Origin: Cristatella mucedo
Lineage: Eukaryota; Bryozoa; Phylactolaemata; Cristatellidae
Assembly: GCA_009760855.2 (NCBI GenBank)
Contig: WPIO01000008.1
Location: forward strand, 10,273,001-10,337,000
Direction: 5' to 3'
DNA length: 64,000 bases
A program made the position numbers and the translations under genes. The notes beneath the pieces are model-generated. The model did no database searches. It worked only from the letters and a program-made list of their open reading frames with translations, and was not told the origin of the DNA. Of this stretch, positions 23,830-34,084 are shown piece after piece (within the stretch, counting starts at the first letter, position 1; each line of letters opens with the position of its first letter).

Positions 23830-25090
23830 TGTTTGGCGAACAAATTCTGAAAGAGTAGTCGAAGGTAGGTGTTCATCTGCAGCTGCGCACCTTCGTAGGG
23901 AATAAATTAAAGCGTTGTCGTTGTGTCCTCACAAAATTATACTATAAACTGATTCTTCAGACGAGAGTGAACCTCGTGGGCCTTTCGTAATATTGTATAT
24001 TCAAAGCTGATTACATTGTTTTGAGTCAAGATTTGGCGTAAGCTCATGGATTTCACAATTGGCAATTTGTAAGTTGTAATTTATAGGCAGAGCTACGAAT
24101 GCTTTAAACTGTATCCAATCCTATTAATTTCAATTCAAAAGATTAATTCTGGTGAACTCATTCATTTTCCAGATTTCTCTTAAACCTAGCTGCAGTTAGA
24201 TGTTAGCACAAGAATTACGATAGCATTTGGTAATGCGACTTTGTTTTAAGATTCACAATTCTTCATTTATTGGTGATTGGTTCATTTATTAGTCCATTTA
24301 TTCATTTACTACTCACTTATTTCAGACAGGCGTCCTTTTTCTGGCATCCAAGGTGCTGCTGCAACAAAGCTCATCACAAGCCCACAGGATCAGTCCAGGT
24401 AGTCATTGCTCGCTAATTAAATCCCGGCGGGTACTTTGGAAAGCTTGGTTGAGCCAAGCGTCGACTAATAGATTATGAACCGTCGAAGGTAGCGAGTCTA
24501 TAATCCATCCGGTACCTCTGATTGCAGAAGTTATTATTCTGAAGAACAGGATTCTGGCGAACTAAGACGGTGCGTGAGATCAGTGCGCCTAGTCTACAGT
24601 GTACGCCTGGTTATCTGGAATCCAACAAAAGTGCCCTCGCATTTCGGTTACTTTACTTTTCTTTATTTCGACCAAGTATAAATCCACAGACGTTCTCATC
24701 TGTAGTCTTTCTATTATTAAGTGGCAGCATGCAGCAGGGTGTGCAGCTGTCTGCTTTGTCAGCTTGCTTGAGCTGCAGACATGCATTTGTCGGAGGTGAT
24801 CATCGGTTCCACTAACGGGACCGTCGCCATCTTCATTTCAAGGGTCTGCAGTGCGAGTAAACATTTTAGATGATCGGTTGCTGTGCTACTGTTCGCGGGT
24901 GGAGCGTTCAGCGGTAAATGCACCAGCGTTCTAAGCCGGCTAAAAGCGACCAGTAAACGCCATAATTTACTGTCACTTTTCTAAGGATGCAAGAGCTCAG
25001 TTTACTGCTGCCTCTGTCTCTTCAAAACGCAGATCAGCTCAGAGTAGCTCAGAGTGTGTAAAATCAGAACAGGATGGCAGCTACAGCTTT
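23830..25090. other. No recognisable gene
   Basis: No recognisable coding or RNA signature. ATTTATT-rich words occur near 24265-24320. Confidence 0.5.
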
Positions 25091-25099
25091 TCGCAGCTC

Positions 25100-25360
25100 C
25101 GCAGCAGCTGCATTGATCCAAATGCAACCAACGTAGTTCAAGGCCAAGTTCACGCGAACTCGTTCCTGCGGCTCGAGCACTCTATTCGTGGACATTTCTG
25201 CTCATACCCTTCAGGCCGTTAGCGACCGAAGCCTTTAGTCAGCAGGTCCTAGACTGCGGAGCTCACTGCGACAATTCTTAACCACGACAATTATTCTTCT
25301 GCTGCTGACTGTGCCGCATATTTTTTATCCGTCCTGAGCTGCCACTTCCTCATTTATGTG
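25100..25360 (+). mobile_element. LINE B copy, 5' side of nested site
   Basis: It matches the LINE B segment around GDRSLxxxVLDCG and the following CTGAGCTGCCACTTC 3' UTR words. The element resumes at 25583-25790 after a SINE B that itself contains a LINE A tail. Confidence 0.7.
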
Positions 25361-25582
25361 TAATCCGCCCTAAGAGAACTTTAACCTCAAATGTAAAGCG
25401 CCTAGAAAGAGATGGAGTTCTCTGAGGGCGCTTTATCAAGTGCATTACTATTATTATTATTAACCTTTATTCAGATGCTTCACACCTGCCACATGGCTCA
25501 AACTTATGCCCTCGATCACCAAGTGCATTAACATTGACCTCTGTCTCCAAGGCCAGCACCTTAACCACTCGCTGGGCAAGAC
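25361..25582 (-). mobile_element. SINE B split by a LINE A tail
   Basis: Its tail end is at 25361-25387 (CGCCCTAAGAGAACTTTAAC). It resumes at 25460 with CCTTTATTCAGATGCTTCAC and the tRNA-like head, which reads on the minus strand GCGAGTGGTTAAGGTGCTGG. The whole sits inside LINE B. Confidence 0.75.
25388..25459 (+). mobile_element. LINE A tail-only insertion inside SINE B
   Basis: A 72-bp insertion consists only of the LINE A terminal stem-loop and (ATT)n. It is flanked by the 7-bp direct repeat TTAACCT (25381-25387 and 25460-25466), a target-site duplication. Confidence 0.85.
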
Positions 25583-25790
25583 AACTTCCTTCCTGACGCA
25601 GCAATGCTTCTCACTTTCCCGTCGTTGCTTACGATTATGTCTGTTGGCTAACGAATTTGTACCGAAAGCCGCATGAGCCGCTGTGAGTGCACCAAAGGAA
25701 AATCCCATGCGTAACCCACTTAATCTGTGTGGCTTTGTATAGATACAGGCGAACACGTCCGTCTGTAGTCATGCTTATGTATCCAATAGA
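25583..25790 (+). mobile_element. LINE B 3' UTR, 3' side of nested site
   Basis: It resumes LINE B with the CGTGAGAC/GTTGGCTAACG-like region, the TACCGAAAGCC word, CTTAATCTGTGTGGCTTTGT and the terminal GATACAGGCGAAC region. Confidence 0.7.
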
Positions 25791-25898
25791 AAGCATACTC
25801 TCAGCACAGGTAAAAAAGTAAATAATAAGAATAATGATTTGAAAAACGCCAGCAGAGAACTAAATCTCTTTCCAGGCGCTTTATAGATGCTTTGTAAG

Positions 25899-26072
25899 AA
25901 AAGAAAATCCTAGCTGATTAAACAGCCTCTTTTTGCATAGCGACAGAAGAGCCTTTACGGCTATCACCACCGCTTGCAGTGGCGATTAAGGATCGCCCAC
26001 CACAGGAATCGAACCCACGACCTCGGGACCGAGGTCGTGAAAGCAACCGCCTTACCTAGTGTGCCATCACGG
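25899..26072 (-). mobile_element. SINE A nested in LINE A
   Basis: On the minus strand an A box TGGCACACTAGG, an inverted-repeat stem GACCTCGGTCCCGAGGTC and B box GGTTCGATTCC, then the full SINE A body. It is flanked by CTTTGTAAG (25890-25898) and CTTTGTAG (26073-26080), a near-perfect target-site duplication. Confidence 0.9.
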
Positions 26073-26331
26073 CTTTGTAGAAACCATTACCAAACGATTG
26101 GTGGTAGCATTCGTAAGCAGCAGGCACAGTTTAAGCAGGTGCATGTACACGAGAGACGAATCACAAATACCTACCAAATGTTGTAATAAACAAGTGCCTT
26201 TAGGCTTCTTTTTAAATTTAGTGATATCAGGAGAAGTAGTGATGTGCGTCGGGAGTTCCAGGCTTTGGGAGCAAGCGAGCTAAAGGCTTGGTCTCCAATG
26301 TTTTTGAGGTTCGTACGGGGTATGGCTAATC

Positions 26332-26799
26332 CAGTGGTGCTCAACATTCCTAATGCTGCGGCCCTTAATATAGTTCCTCATGTTGTAGCGACCCCCAAAC
26401 CATAAAATTATTGTGTGTGATATTTGTAAATACGTGTTTTCCGATGGTTTTAGGCAACCCCAGTTAATGGGTCGTTCGACCTGTAGTTTGACTGTATGCC
26501 GGCTCCTCTAATGAGCCTGTGATGTGGCATGGACACAGGCCGGTAACCGCTGGTGGCCAGATGGTGGATTCACCATCAGGGTCGGCCGCTGCACAGTTGT
26601 GGTCCTCGATGAATCATCGGGGTCAACCAGAGGAGTGGAGGAGAAGAGACTCTAGTGTGAGAAGGGGGCGAAGGCAGTCGTGCGTCTTGCTGCTCCGTGC
26701 CTTGTACAATAAACCGTTGGCGTTGTTCTGGGCCAGCATTCCGTATGCCAAACCACACGACCCCTAAACGGGTCGCGACCCACAGGTTGAGAACCGCTG
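26332..26799 (+). mobile_element. SPIN/URR1-like hAT non-autonomous element
   Basis: The ends are inverted: left CAGTGGTGCTCAACATTCC and, read inward on the other strand, right CAGCGGTTCTCAACCTGTGG. Flanking 8-bp direct repeats are GGCTAATC (26324-26331) and GGCTAAAC (26800-26807), matching at 7 of 8 as expected for hAT. The first 160 bp include GTTCCTCATGTTGTAGCGAC and GTGTTTTCCGATGG. From memory these closely resemble the SPIN/URR1 family of vertebrate hAT MITEs. The middle (about 26480-26750) looks unrelated and holds no transposase. Confidence 0.8.
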
Positions 26800-26890
26800 G
26801 GCTAAACGATTTGAGTCAGAACAGTGGGTTGTACGATATTTCTCCTCTTGGGGAAGTAGTTCTGATAGGTAGGCTAGAGCCAGAGTATGA

Positions 26891-28560
26891 AAAAGCAAGC
26901 AAATTCTGATTCAGAAGCCTTTCGATCTGCATTCCTCGCTTCTTCTTGTAATAATTCTCAACATTCACAGCTGGTATTCTCATCGCTGCCAACCTGTTCA
27001 AGGTATTTTATCTTTAAAGCACGCATATTTATTATTCCCATTTACTGTCCAGTAGCTCTCTATCTTCATAAGCTACGATGGCGAGGGGGCGAGCATTCAA
27101 AAATAGCTACAAAACTGCCAGGCACATAGGAAGAGGACAGTACAAGTTAGTACCTTCCGGTAGTGCACGTGGTACCTTCCAACTCAGCGAGACTGTTCAA
27201 TCTTATTTGTAGCCAAATAGTGAGGGAGTACAAAGAAGAGTGCAAAAATCTAGACTTGCCAAGAAGTGCTCTGGGCTTGCCGAGAAGTCCCGACCGAAGT
27301 TCTGAGCCAGTAATATGTGTCGCCTTGTGGTCACCAAGTCAGAAGAAATGCCATTACAATGAGGCGTATATGTCCCTCACAATCAATCCTAGAGAAAGCA
27401 GATCGACACAAAACTGCTCGTAGACGCAACTTGATCTTGGACTCTGTCATAGATTAAAGCGAGGCAGACGTAAATAGATTACTCTAGAGGAAGACTAAAA
27501 CCCTCCGTTTTTGAGCAACTCATATCTTTCAGCGTGGTCAGTCATTCAGACCACCCTAGAACAGCCGAAGCTACCTAGCAGGTAGCTGATTGGGCAGCTG
27601 GTTGTGAACGTGCCTTAAATTTCAGATCACGTCACTTAATTCAGGCCAGGAGTTGATGGTCATGCACAAAAATTCTGAAGATTATATCGACCAACTATTG
27701 CTAGGAACTTCCCTTGCACCACAAAACCCAGCTCCAGGCACAGTTCGGCGAACAGCCACCTCCTTTCTGCGTAGCAACTGACACCGGAAAGTACACCAGT
27801 CGAACCAGTGAACCAGCTGCTTGCTCGTTAGCCTGTAGGCTACCTTGTGACATGTAAACTGATACCGGACTGATATACGACCGAGAGACATGCATTTCTC
27901 TTGGATCGCCACTGGAAGGCATAGACATTGGTTGCCATGACTTGGTAAAGGGGCTGCAAGTGGGTGCTTGACCCTGCTGCTGCATAATCGGACAGCCTCC
28001 TGATTATATTCTTGGGCAGATGAGTCACCAAGTTGTCTTATTACAGACCCGATCGATGCTATCGCGCCAGTATTTGCTGTAGCTTACCTATTCAAGCAGC
28101 ATAGCCATCTCTGATGGCTATGTCAATCAAACGCTAGGTGTGATTTCTTCTTATCTTTCACCAGGCTCGGCGGTAAAGTCCAAAATAAGGTCATTGTCGG
28201 AAATGGCAGACCGGGCATAGCAGGGAAAATTCCCACCGAGATTTAAATATCATAGCTACCCAAAACTTAGAACCTTCGACATCGACGAAACCAAAAGCGG
28301 GAGACAGTACCACCGCAGCGACCAGTAGATGTGAATACTTTGTAATGTCAAAATATCTCCACCAACGCCTGTGCTTAGTGACTTCGATAGGCCCCACAGT
28401 AAGAATGGAACCAAGAGGGAGGCCGCTAGCTGCCAGATTATTCCTGGATGCTGGCCGTCCATAGGATTCTAGCCAGACACTCGAGCTGCGACATCGGTAG
28501 AGTGTCTGCTTCACATTATGAAGCATTCGAATCTAATTCTAACTTGGGAGGCTAGACAAA
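26891..28560. other. No recognisable gene
   Basis: A weak resemblance to the LINE B terminal words (GCCTTGTGG..., near 27320-27365) is the only repeat signal. An inverted repeat CATAGCCATC-TCT-GATGGCTATG lies near 28098-28121. Confidence 0.5.
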
Positions 28561-28573
28561 GATGAAGCAGAAC

Positions 28574-28750
28574 ATAAGCCGTGATTGCACGCTAATTAAG
28601 TCTGTTGCTCTTCAAGACCTCGATTCCGAGATTGTGGGTTCGAATCCTGCAGTGTGCGATCCTTTATTGCAGCTGCAAGCGGTGGTAATAACCTTCAAAG
28701 TTCTTCTGCCGCCATGCAAAAAGAGGCTGTTAAATCAGCCAGTACTTAGT
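28574..28750 (+). mobile_element. SINE A copy
   Basis: Head CCGTGATTGCACGCTAATTA, B box GGTTCGAATCC, body words GATCCTTTATTGCAGCTGC and CAAAAAGAGGCTGTTAAATC. The A box is altered. Confidence 0.85.
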
Positions 28751-28809
28751 ATACAAAATTGAATGGTTCGCCGGATAAGATTAAATAACAATAATATAAC
28801 TTATTTGAA

Positions 28810-28931
28810 TAGCGCCCCAACATAACTTAATCTTTATTGAAGCGCTTTACGTATGACACGGGGCTCGAGCCTGCAAACTCGACCAGACCTTGGTCGGAGC
28901 GAGCACCTTAATAACTGGGCCAAACCAGCTT
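28810..28931 (-). mobile_element. SINE B copy
   Basis: On the minus strand a head with AGTTATTAAGGTGCTCGCTC, B box GGCTCGAGCCC, then the tail GTAAAGCGCTTCAATAAAGA ending with GGGGCGCTAT. It lies 60 bp from SINE A at 28574 and next to a LINE A copy. Confidence 0.8.
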
Positions 28932-28939
28932 TAAATAAT

Positions 28940-29555
28940 GATAATAACGACAACAATAAGGCATTGATTTGTGTAGTATCCTCAGAGAACTTAAGCTATT
29001 TAGTTACTTGAATATGCTGTAATGGAAGAATGTCAATCTAGTTAGTGGTAACGTGCACACCATAGGAATAAACTTGCTAAGGACAATTCACACGGAACCA
29101 GCAAATGCTGCTAGTCACAGGTACATTTTAGCTTGTTCTTAAAATGGTCAAGACATGAGATGCAGCGCCGACATTCGTGAATGAGTTCCACGTTTTATGA
29201 ACATGCAAACTAAAGGCACTGTCTCCACAGGATTTGAAGTTAGTTCGAGTAGCGGCTAAATGTCTTGAGTTTCAAGAGCAAGTGATAAGAGACCTACCCT
29301 ATTGGGTACTCATTTGGATAGAATGGCTGGAGAAAGAGAGTGAGGGAACCTAAAAGTAAATGACAAAACCTTGACGTGGATGCCCTGCTTGATTGGGAGA
29401 AAATGCAAGTCGGCGAGAAGTGGTGTATTGTAAACGTTAAGTTTTTGGAAATAACGACACAAACTCTCGAGGTCACCTGTCAAGCTGTTAGTTATAACAA
29501 TAGAAAAGTGTAAACCTAAACCGGCGAAGTTAAGCCTCGACGGACGGCTATCCAA
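28940..29555 (-). mobile_element. LINE A-like copy, divergent 3' part
   Basis: A minus-strand frame reads PLLADLHFLPIKQGI and VKVLSFTFRFPHSLSP, matching LINE A's PLLADLHWLPVKQRID region. The 3' UTR side reaches about 28940 with AT-rich triplets and a decayed stem-loop. Frameshifts are present. Confidence 0.75.
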
Positions 29556-29559
29556 AGCT

Positions 29560-31140
29560 ACTACTCCTTTATTTACTTGCCATACACATGTTTACACTTG
29601 TCATGATATGTCCCCTCCCCTATCCCGGCTAACTGAAAATTAGTGTCATTTGGCAATTATACTACCGTTAGGGGTAATGTAATTAACTACCACTGCGTCC
29701 GTGGTAGGTAACTAATAAGTCCTTTATCACCGAACTCATTCAATCCCGGGACCACCAATCCAGTTCCTATCACAGCCATTAGCTACGAGGGAAGCCACGA
29801 GAGAGTTTAGCCCAGTCCACAGCCAGTGGCTCTAGTACTACATCGAACTAGCTCTTCGCTCCGTACGAATCAGCGTGCTACAATTTGTTTCAATCACGTT
29901 CAAGGAAAATTAGGGTGATTTCAATTTCATCTTTATGTCGTGTATAGCATTCATGTGTGTAGACGAAAGCACTGGTAAATCCTAGCGGGGACCTGCTTGA
30001 CGTCCAGTAAATGGCCGACATTATGCGTCGTTGCAGGTTCTTTTGGTGGTACCTAACGGTCTTGTAAGGTTGAGTATGCTCTATTGATATATTTACTGAA
30101 TTATTTTTGTTAAAAATAGGGCTGGCATACTTGAATAACCTTCATCAACCTCACCAACGCTCGACCGGCTATAGTCAACCGTTCTATTGCCCGAATGTTC
30201 TATCTCCAATAATAGCGATTCGATCAAATTGATAATGCAAATATGTTAATTGCTGTGCGTCCACAGCCTTCAAGCCTTTCCTCGTGCATGTTGGACCATA
30301 TTAGATAGACTTGATTTGATGAAAACCTCTCAGCGGCATCGGTCACCATTCCGCTCATATGGCACGGGTAGGAATGAAACAATTATTTTGAAATTTTAAT
30401 TACACCCTCCGTTGAATAGACTTCGAAGCATCTTGATTGTAAACTGAGTAAATCGGGCTTCTTTGTCATGATTATCACGCTCGTATAGCTTTCGTTATCT
30501 TCTCCGAGTTTTAGCGAAACAGTGGTATTATGTACCATGCAAGTTCTACAGCTCAGCTTGGCCAAAACTGCCCGAACCGACGTGAAATTTGGGATATAAA
30601 TTGGGCTCTGCTTCATTGTTGTTATATTTGTACGCGTACTATGAATTTTGGTTTAGGATGAGTATAACTTTGCATGTCCTTGAACTTTAAATTTCTGATG
30701 TATTCAAATTTGGAAATGCCGACTAATTTTTGCATTTCATCTTTGGAAACTGAAAACTAACAAGCCTAGTGCCCTGCCTGTTTTGAGGGGCTTAGCATAA
30801 TTTTGAAGCCACAGTATTAAACTAGCTGCTCTTGCAAGGTAACCATATTTGAGTGAAGAGCTGTGCAAAATGAGATCATGACTTTTGTGGGTAATAAAGA
30901 GGTCAACATCACACCTACGCTTATATTAAATGATAGCTTATATTACCCTTGTTGCTAGTCCCAAATTGCATCTGATCGTTCCATTAGTCTTGAAGAATTA
31001 TTAATAAATGCACTGTCAGGTGAGCAAAATCCTGTAGGGTGGGGCACGACACGACACCCCAGACACCATTCTGCCCGAGCCGGAACGAGTCGTGCCGTGG
31101 TGGCTGACTTAAGGGATGACTTCACCTTGCCCAGCGCCAC
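29560..31140. other. No recognisable gene
   Basis: AT-rich with short frames only. No motif recognised. Confidence 0.5.
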
Positions 31141-31186
31141 AATTCGCTCTAGAGAGCACCGGCGAGGGCGTGCCCACACACACGCG

Positions 31187-31190
31187 CGAA

Positions 31191-31212
<22 letters not shown>
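31187..31212. repeat. (AC)n microsatellite
   Basis: About a dozen CA units with flanking imperfect CA/CG words. Confidence 0.9.
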
Positions 31213-31221
<9 letters not shown>

Positions 31222-31678
31222 TTCGTTAAGTTTTGAGTGAAAATACACCAGCAAAAACGGTATGGCACAATTAACTGGACGGACCACTTATTGGCAAGTC
31301 TTCATGGTGATACGGAAGAAAATGCATTCATCAAAATTCAGCAACTATTTCTGTCCGAAGCTTATCCGGAAACGACGTGAGCCCAACTGTTCCAGCGTTC
31401 TAGCTCTGCTTTGCAGACGAACGTGGTGGCTCCCTGGTCGAGCGAAGCAGCTTTCCACCGGCCGAGTGTGGTCGAGTGGTACTGCAAAGTTGACCCGGAG
31501 TCGACGCTTGAGCAGCTGGACGCACTGGCAGCGGAGTGAATCAATCAGAGACGGCGCCGGCCCGTAGAGCGGACCAAGCTCAGAGTGGAACGGAGGTGCG
31601 GCAGGCGGGTTAAATAAAGTTTGTGACCCAGCGGTGACCGTTGTGACGTGGGATGGCGTCAGAGAAAATGAAACGGGA

Positions 31679-31681
31679 GAA

Positions 31682-31775
<94 letters not shown>
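31679..31775. repeat. (GA)n microsatellite
   Basis: A GA run with one GCGA interruption near 31701. Confidence 0.97.
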
Positions 31776-31779
<4 letters not shown>

Positions 31780-32089
31780 GCGTTTAGACAACACAATTAT
31801 CGCCAAGGGTGTTGTCAAAAGGAGACTCGGGATTGAAACAAGATGAATAGGCGAACATGAGCGTGTGCATTGGAAGTTACGGAACAGCCGAAATGGTATC
31901 CACTCACTCGGAGGTGAACGCAAGAAGGGATCTAGAGATTACGTACTGATGCAAGTTACCGTATACTTTGGGGATTCAAGGCGAATGAATGCAAGCAGCT
32001 CTGATTGGATCTTGTGCTGATGACTGGGCCATGCTCGGCGTTTTGGCGAAACCGAGCTGGAGAAAATAGGGCTGGTAGCGGTTACTTAC

Positions 32090-32234
<145 letters not shown>

Positions 32235-32320
32235 GCTGGCCAACCAGGAGTTCGACAGACTTCTAATTGTACGCTTCGCGATAGGAGCCAGTTCATTTGC
32301 GTCAGAAGTGGTGTAAGAAC

Positions 32321-32450
32321 TATAATAATACCAACAAACGGGTAGTGCCTTATAAGGAATACATCTCTACCCAGGTGCTTTACAACTCGTTGCAACAGAA
32401 TCAATAACCAAAGTTACGGACACACACTCACAGTATCATGCCTACTTAAG
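32321..32450 (-). mobile_element. LINE A-like tail remnant
   Basis: AT-triplet words at 32321-32332 are followed by a degenerate reversed stem-loop (TAGTGCC...GGTGCTTTAC) and TTGCAACAG. A 3' UTR-like AGCATGCATAAGCACC word follows. Confidence 0.55.
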
Positions 32451-32594
32451 CATGCATAAGCACCCAAGTATTACTATTAGGCCAGTGTGCCAAAGCTGAC
32501 AAAAAATACCAAGAGCCACCGGTAAGCAACACTATCGATCAGCAACGTGCACTGAACCATGCAAAGGTACACAGGCAAAGTACAGAGATAACAA

Positions 32595-33545
32595 AAAAGT
32601 TATGGGCAAACCCAGTGTGATTCAGAGATTGGAAAGGCTGACTTTCAAAATTGGCTCTGCCAGCATATCTCCAGCTGAATCAGCTCGAAATCTAGGTGTC
32701 ATATTCCAAAGCGACCTCTCGTTAGACGACCACATCAGCTCCACAGTCAAATCTGCCTATTTTCAGCTTCATAATATTGCTAAAATTCGGGCTTGTTTAG
32801 ATAAGGATACCACGTCTAAGTTGGTCCATGCATTCGTGACATCTCGTCTCGACTTCTACAACTCACTGCTTACTGGCCTACCAGCATGTGCGATCAGGCG
32901 ATTGCAGCTGGTGCAAAACTCGGCAGCTAGGCTTGTCTGTCGTGAGCGTCACAGTTGCCACATTACTCCACTTCTCGCCGACCTGTACTGGCTACCAGTG
33001 AGGCAACGGATTGACTTCAAGGTTTTGTCGCTCACTTTTAGGTCTCTTCATTCTATGGCTCCAGCCTATCTTTCAGATATACTACCCCATCAGGCAAAGC
33101 ATCGTACCACCCGCTTTCCGGAATCCAACAGTCTGGAAATACCTCGTACAAACCTTAAATCCTTTGGAGACCGTGCATTCAGTTCGTATGCTCCCAAAGT
33201 CTGGAACTCCCTCCCGACCTGCGTCAGAACATCCCATGACCTGACCACATTTAAAAGAAACTTAAAAACACACCTTTTTAGGACAGCATTTAGTGGGTCC
33301 CCGTGATTCGTCCTTGATGTGCTTATGCGTGCTGAAACTGTGCATGCTACCACTAACCACATTTGCATGCTGACCCTGTGCATGTCACCCCTAACCATAT
33401 TATTCATTTTGTTTGTTTTTCAAGCATGATTTTACTTACTATTCAATTGCATATCACTTTGCAGCAAATGTAAAGCGCCTAGAAAGAGATTGAGTTCTCT
33501 GAGGGTGCTTTATCAAGTGCAATATTATTATTATTATTATTATTA
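32595..33545 (+). mobile_element. LINE A copy 7, young 3' half
   Basis: A 5'-truncated copy with an uninterrupted frame to its natural stop and a complete 3' UTR, stem-loop (33473-33510) and (ATT)n at 33520-33545. It is close in sequence to copy 3. Confidence 0.93.
32602..33306 (+). CDS. LINE A ORF2 C-terminal part (truncated element)
   Basis: 234 codons continue from MGKPSVIQRLERLT to a stop after TAFSGSP without frame breaks. This covers the region after the YADD box: ARNLGVIFQSDLSLDDHIS, VTSRLDFYNSLLTG, LYWLPVRQRID, the SSYAPKVWNSLP block and [14 protein letters not shown]. The start is not a true start: the element is truncated and the methionine is internal. It lacks endonuclease and the RT catalytic site, so it has no activity of its own. 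Its intact end gives the natural LINE A C-terminus against which copy 3's frameshift is judged. Confidence 0.85.
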   Translation: MGKPSVIQRLERLTFKIGSASISPAESARNLGVIFQSDLSLDDHISSTVKSAYFQLHNIAKIRACLDKDTTSKLVHAFVTSRLDFYNSLLTGLPACAIRRLQLVQNSAARLVCRERHSCHITPLLADLYWLPVRQRIDFKVLSLTFRSLHSMAPAYLSDILPHQAKHRTTRFPESNSLEIPRTNLKSFGDRAFSSYAPKVWNSLPTCVRTSHDLTTFKRNLKTHLFRTAFSGSP

Positions 33546-33549
33546 ACAA

Positions 33550-33905
33550 GTTCAAAAGAACAAAGGGCAAGCTGAAAGAGAGACGCATCTTTAGCTGAGA
33601 CACTAGTTATGCAAGACGTGCAAGGTCACGCATTCTCGAGTTGCTTGAAGCGCGGGGCAGCCAGACTTTGCAGCTGCCTCGGGGGCACTAGCTAGCACCT
33701 GAGGCTGCCTACCGTAAAGCCTTGTATATACTTTGGAGAGTCAGTGCCTGCACGGGGAGCTAGCGACGGGCAGTTGCAATAGACAGATTTGTATAGCAGC
33801 CCGGCTACCTATACCCCGGAACTCATGTCACTTAAACTGCGAAACTCAGTCGGGGCCCGACGATTAAGAATCCGCCCTAGTGGGCCATGAAAAGGTACAG
33901 TGTTA
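33550..33905. other. No recognisable gene
   Basis: Nothing recognised. Confidence 0.5.
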
Positions 33906-33911
33906 TCTTAT

Positions 33912-34070
33912 TCACCAGCCTCATTGATAAAATGACACTGATAAAATGACACTGATAAAAGCCTTTTTGGCTATCACTACTGCTTGCAGTTGGCATTAAA
34001 GAGCCCCCCTCAGTGGTACTGGGATTCACGACCTGGGTCGTGAAGAGCGACCAACTTACCTCCTGGGCTA
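33912..34070 (-). mobile_element. SINE A remnant
   Basis: It retains GCCTTTTTGGCTATCACTAC, GCTTGCAGTTGGCATTAAAG and a decayed B box (GGGATTCACGACCTGGGTCG). The tail end contains a 14-bp tandem duplication (ACTGATAAAATGAC repeated). Confidence 0.65.
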
Positions 34071-34084
34071 AGAATCTTACTGAA

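Larger units (their letters stand above)
25826..26890 (-). mobile_element. LINE A-like copy carrying SINE A and hAT insertions
   Basis: From its 3' end (low coordinates): (TAA)n-like sequence, the stem-loop (GGCGCTTT arm at 25875) and TTTGTAAG. Then comes a SINE A (25899-26072), LINE 3' UTR and the C-terminal region in the 26075-26330 segment. A hAT-type element lies at 26332-26799, and LINE continues to about 26890. The sequence belongs to a divergent LINE A subfamily, as at 39845 and 59885, and is not coding. Confidence 0.8.

Noticed and set aside
28098-28121. Short perfect hairpin CATAGCCATC/GATGGCTATG
   Set aside because: A 10-bp palindrome of this kind is expected by chance in 64 kb, and it has no supporting context.
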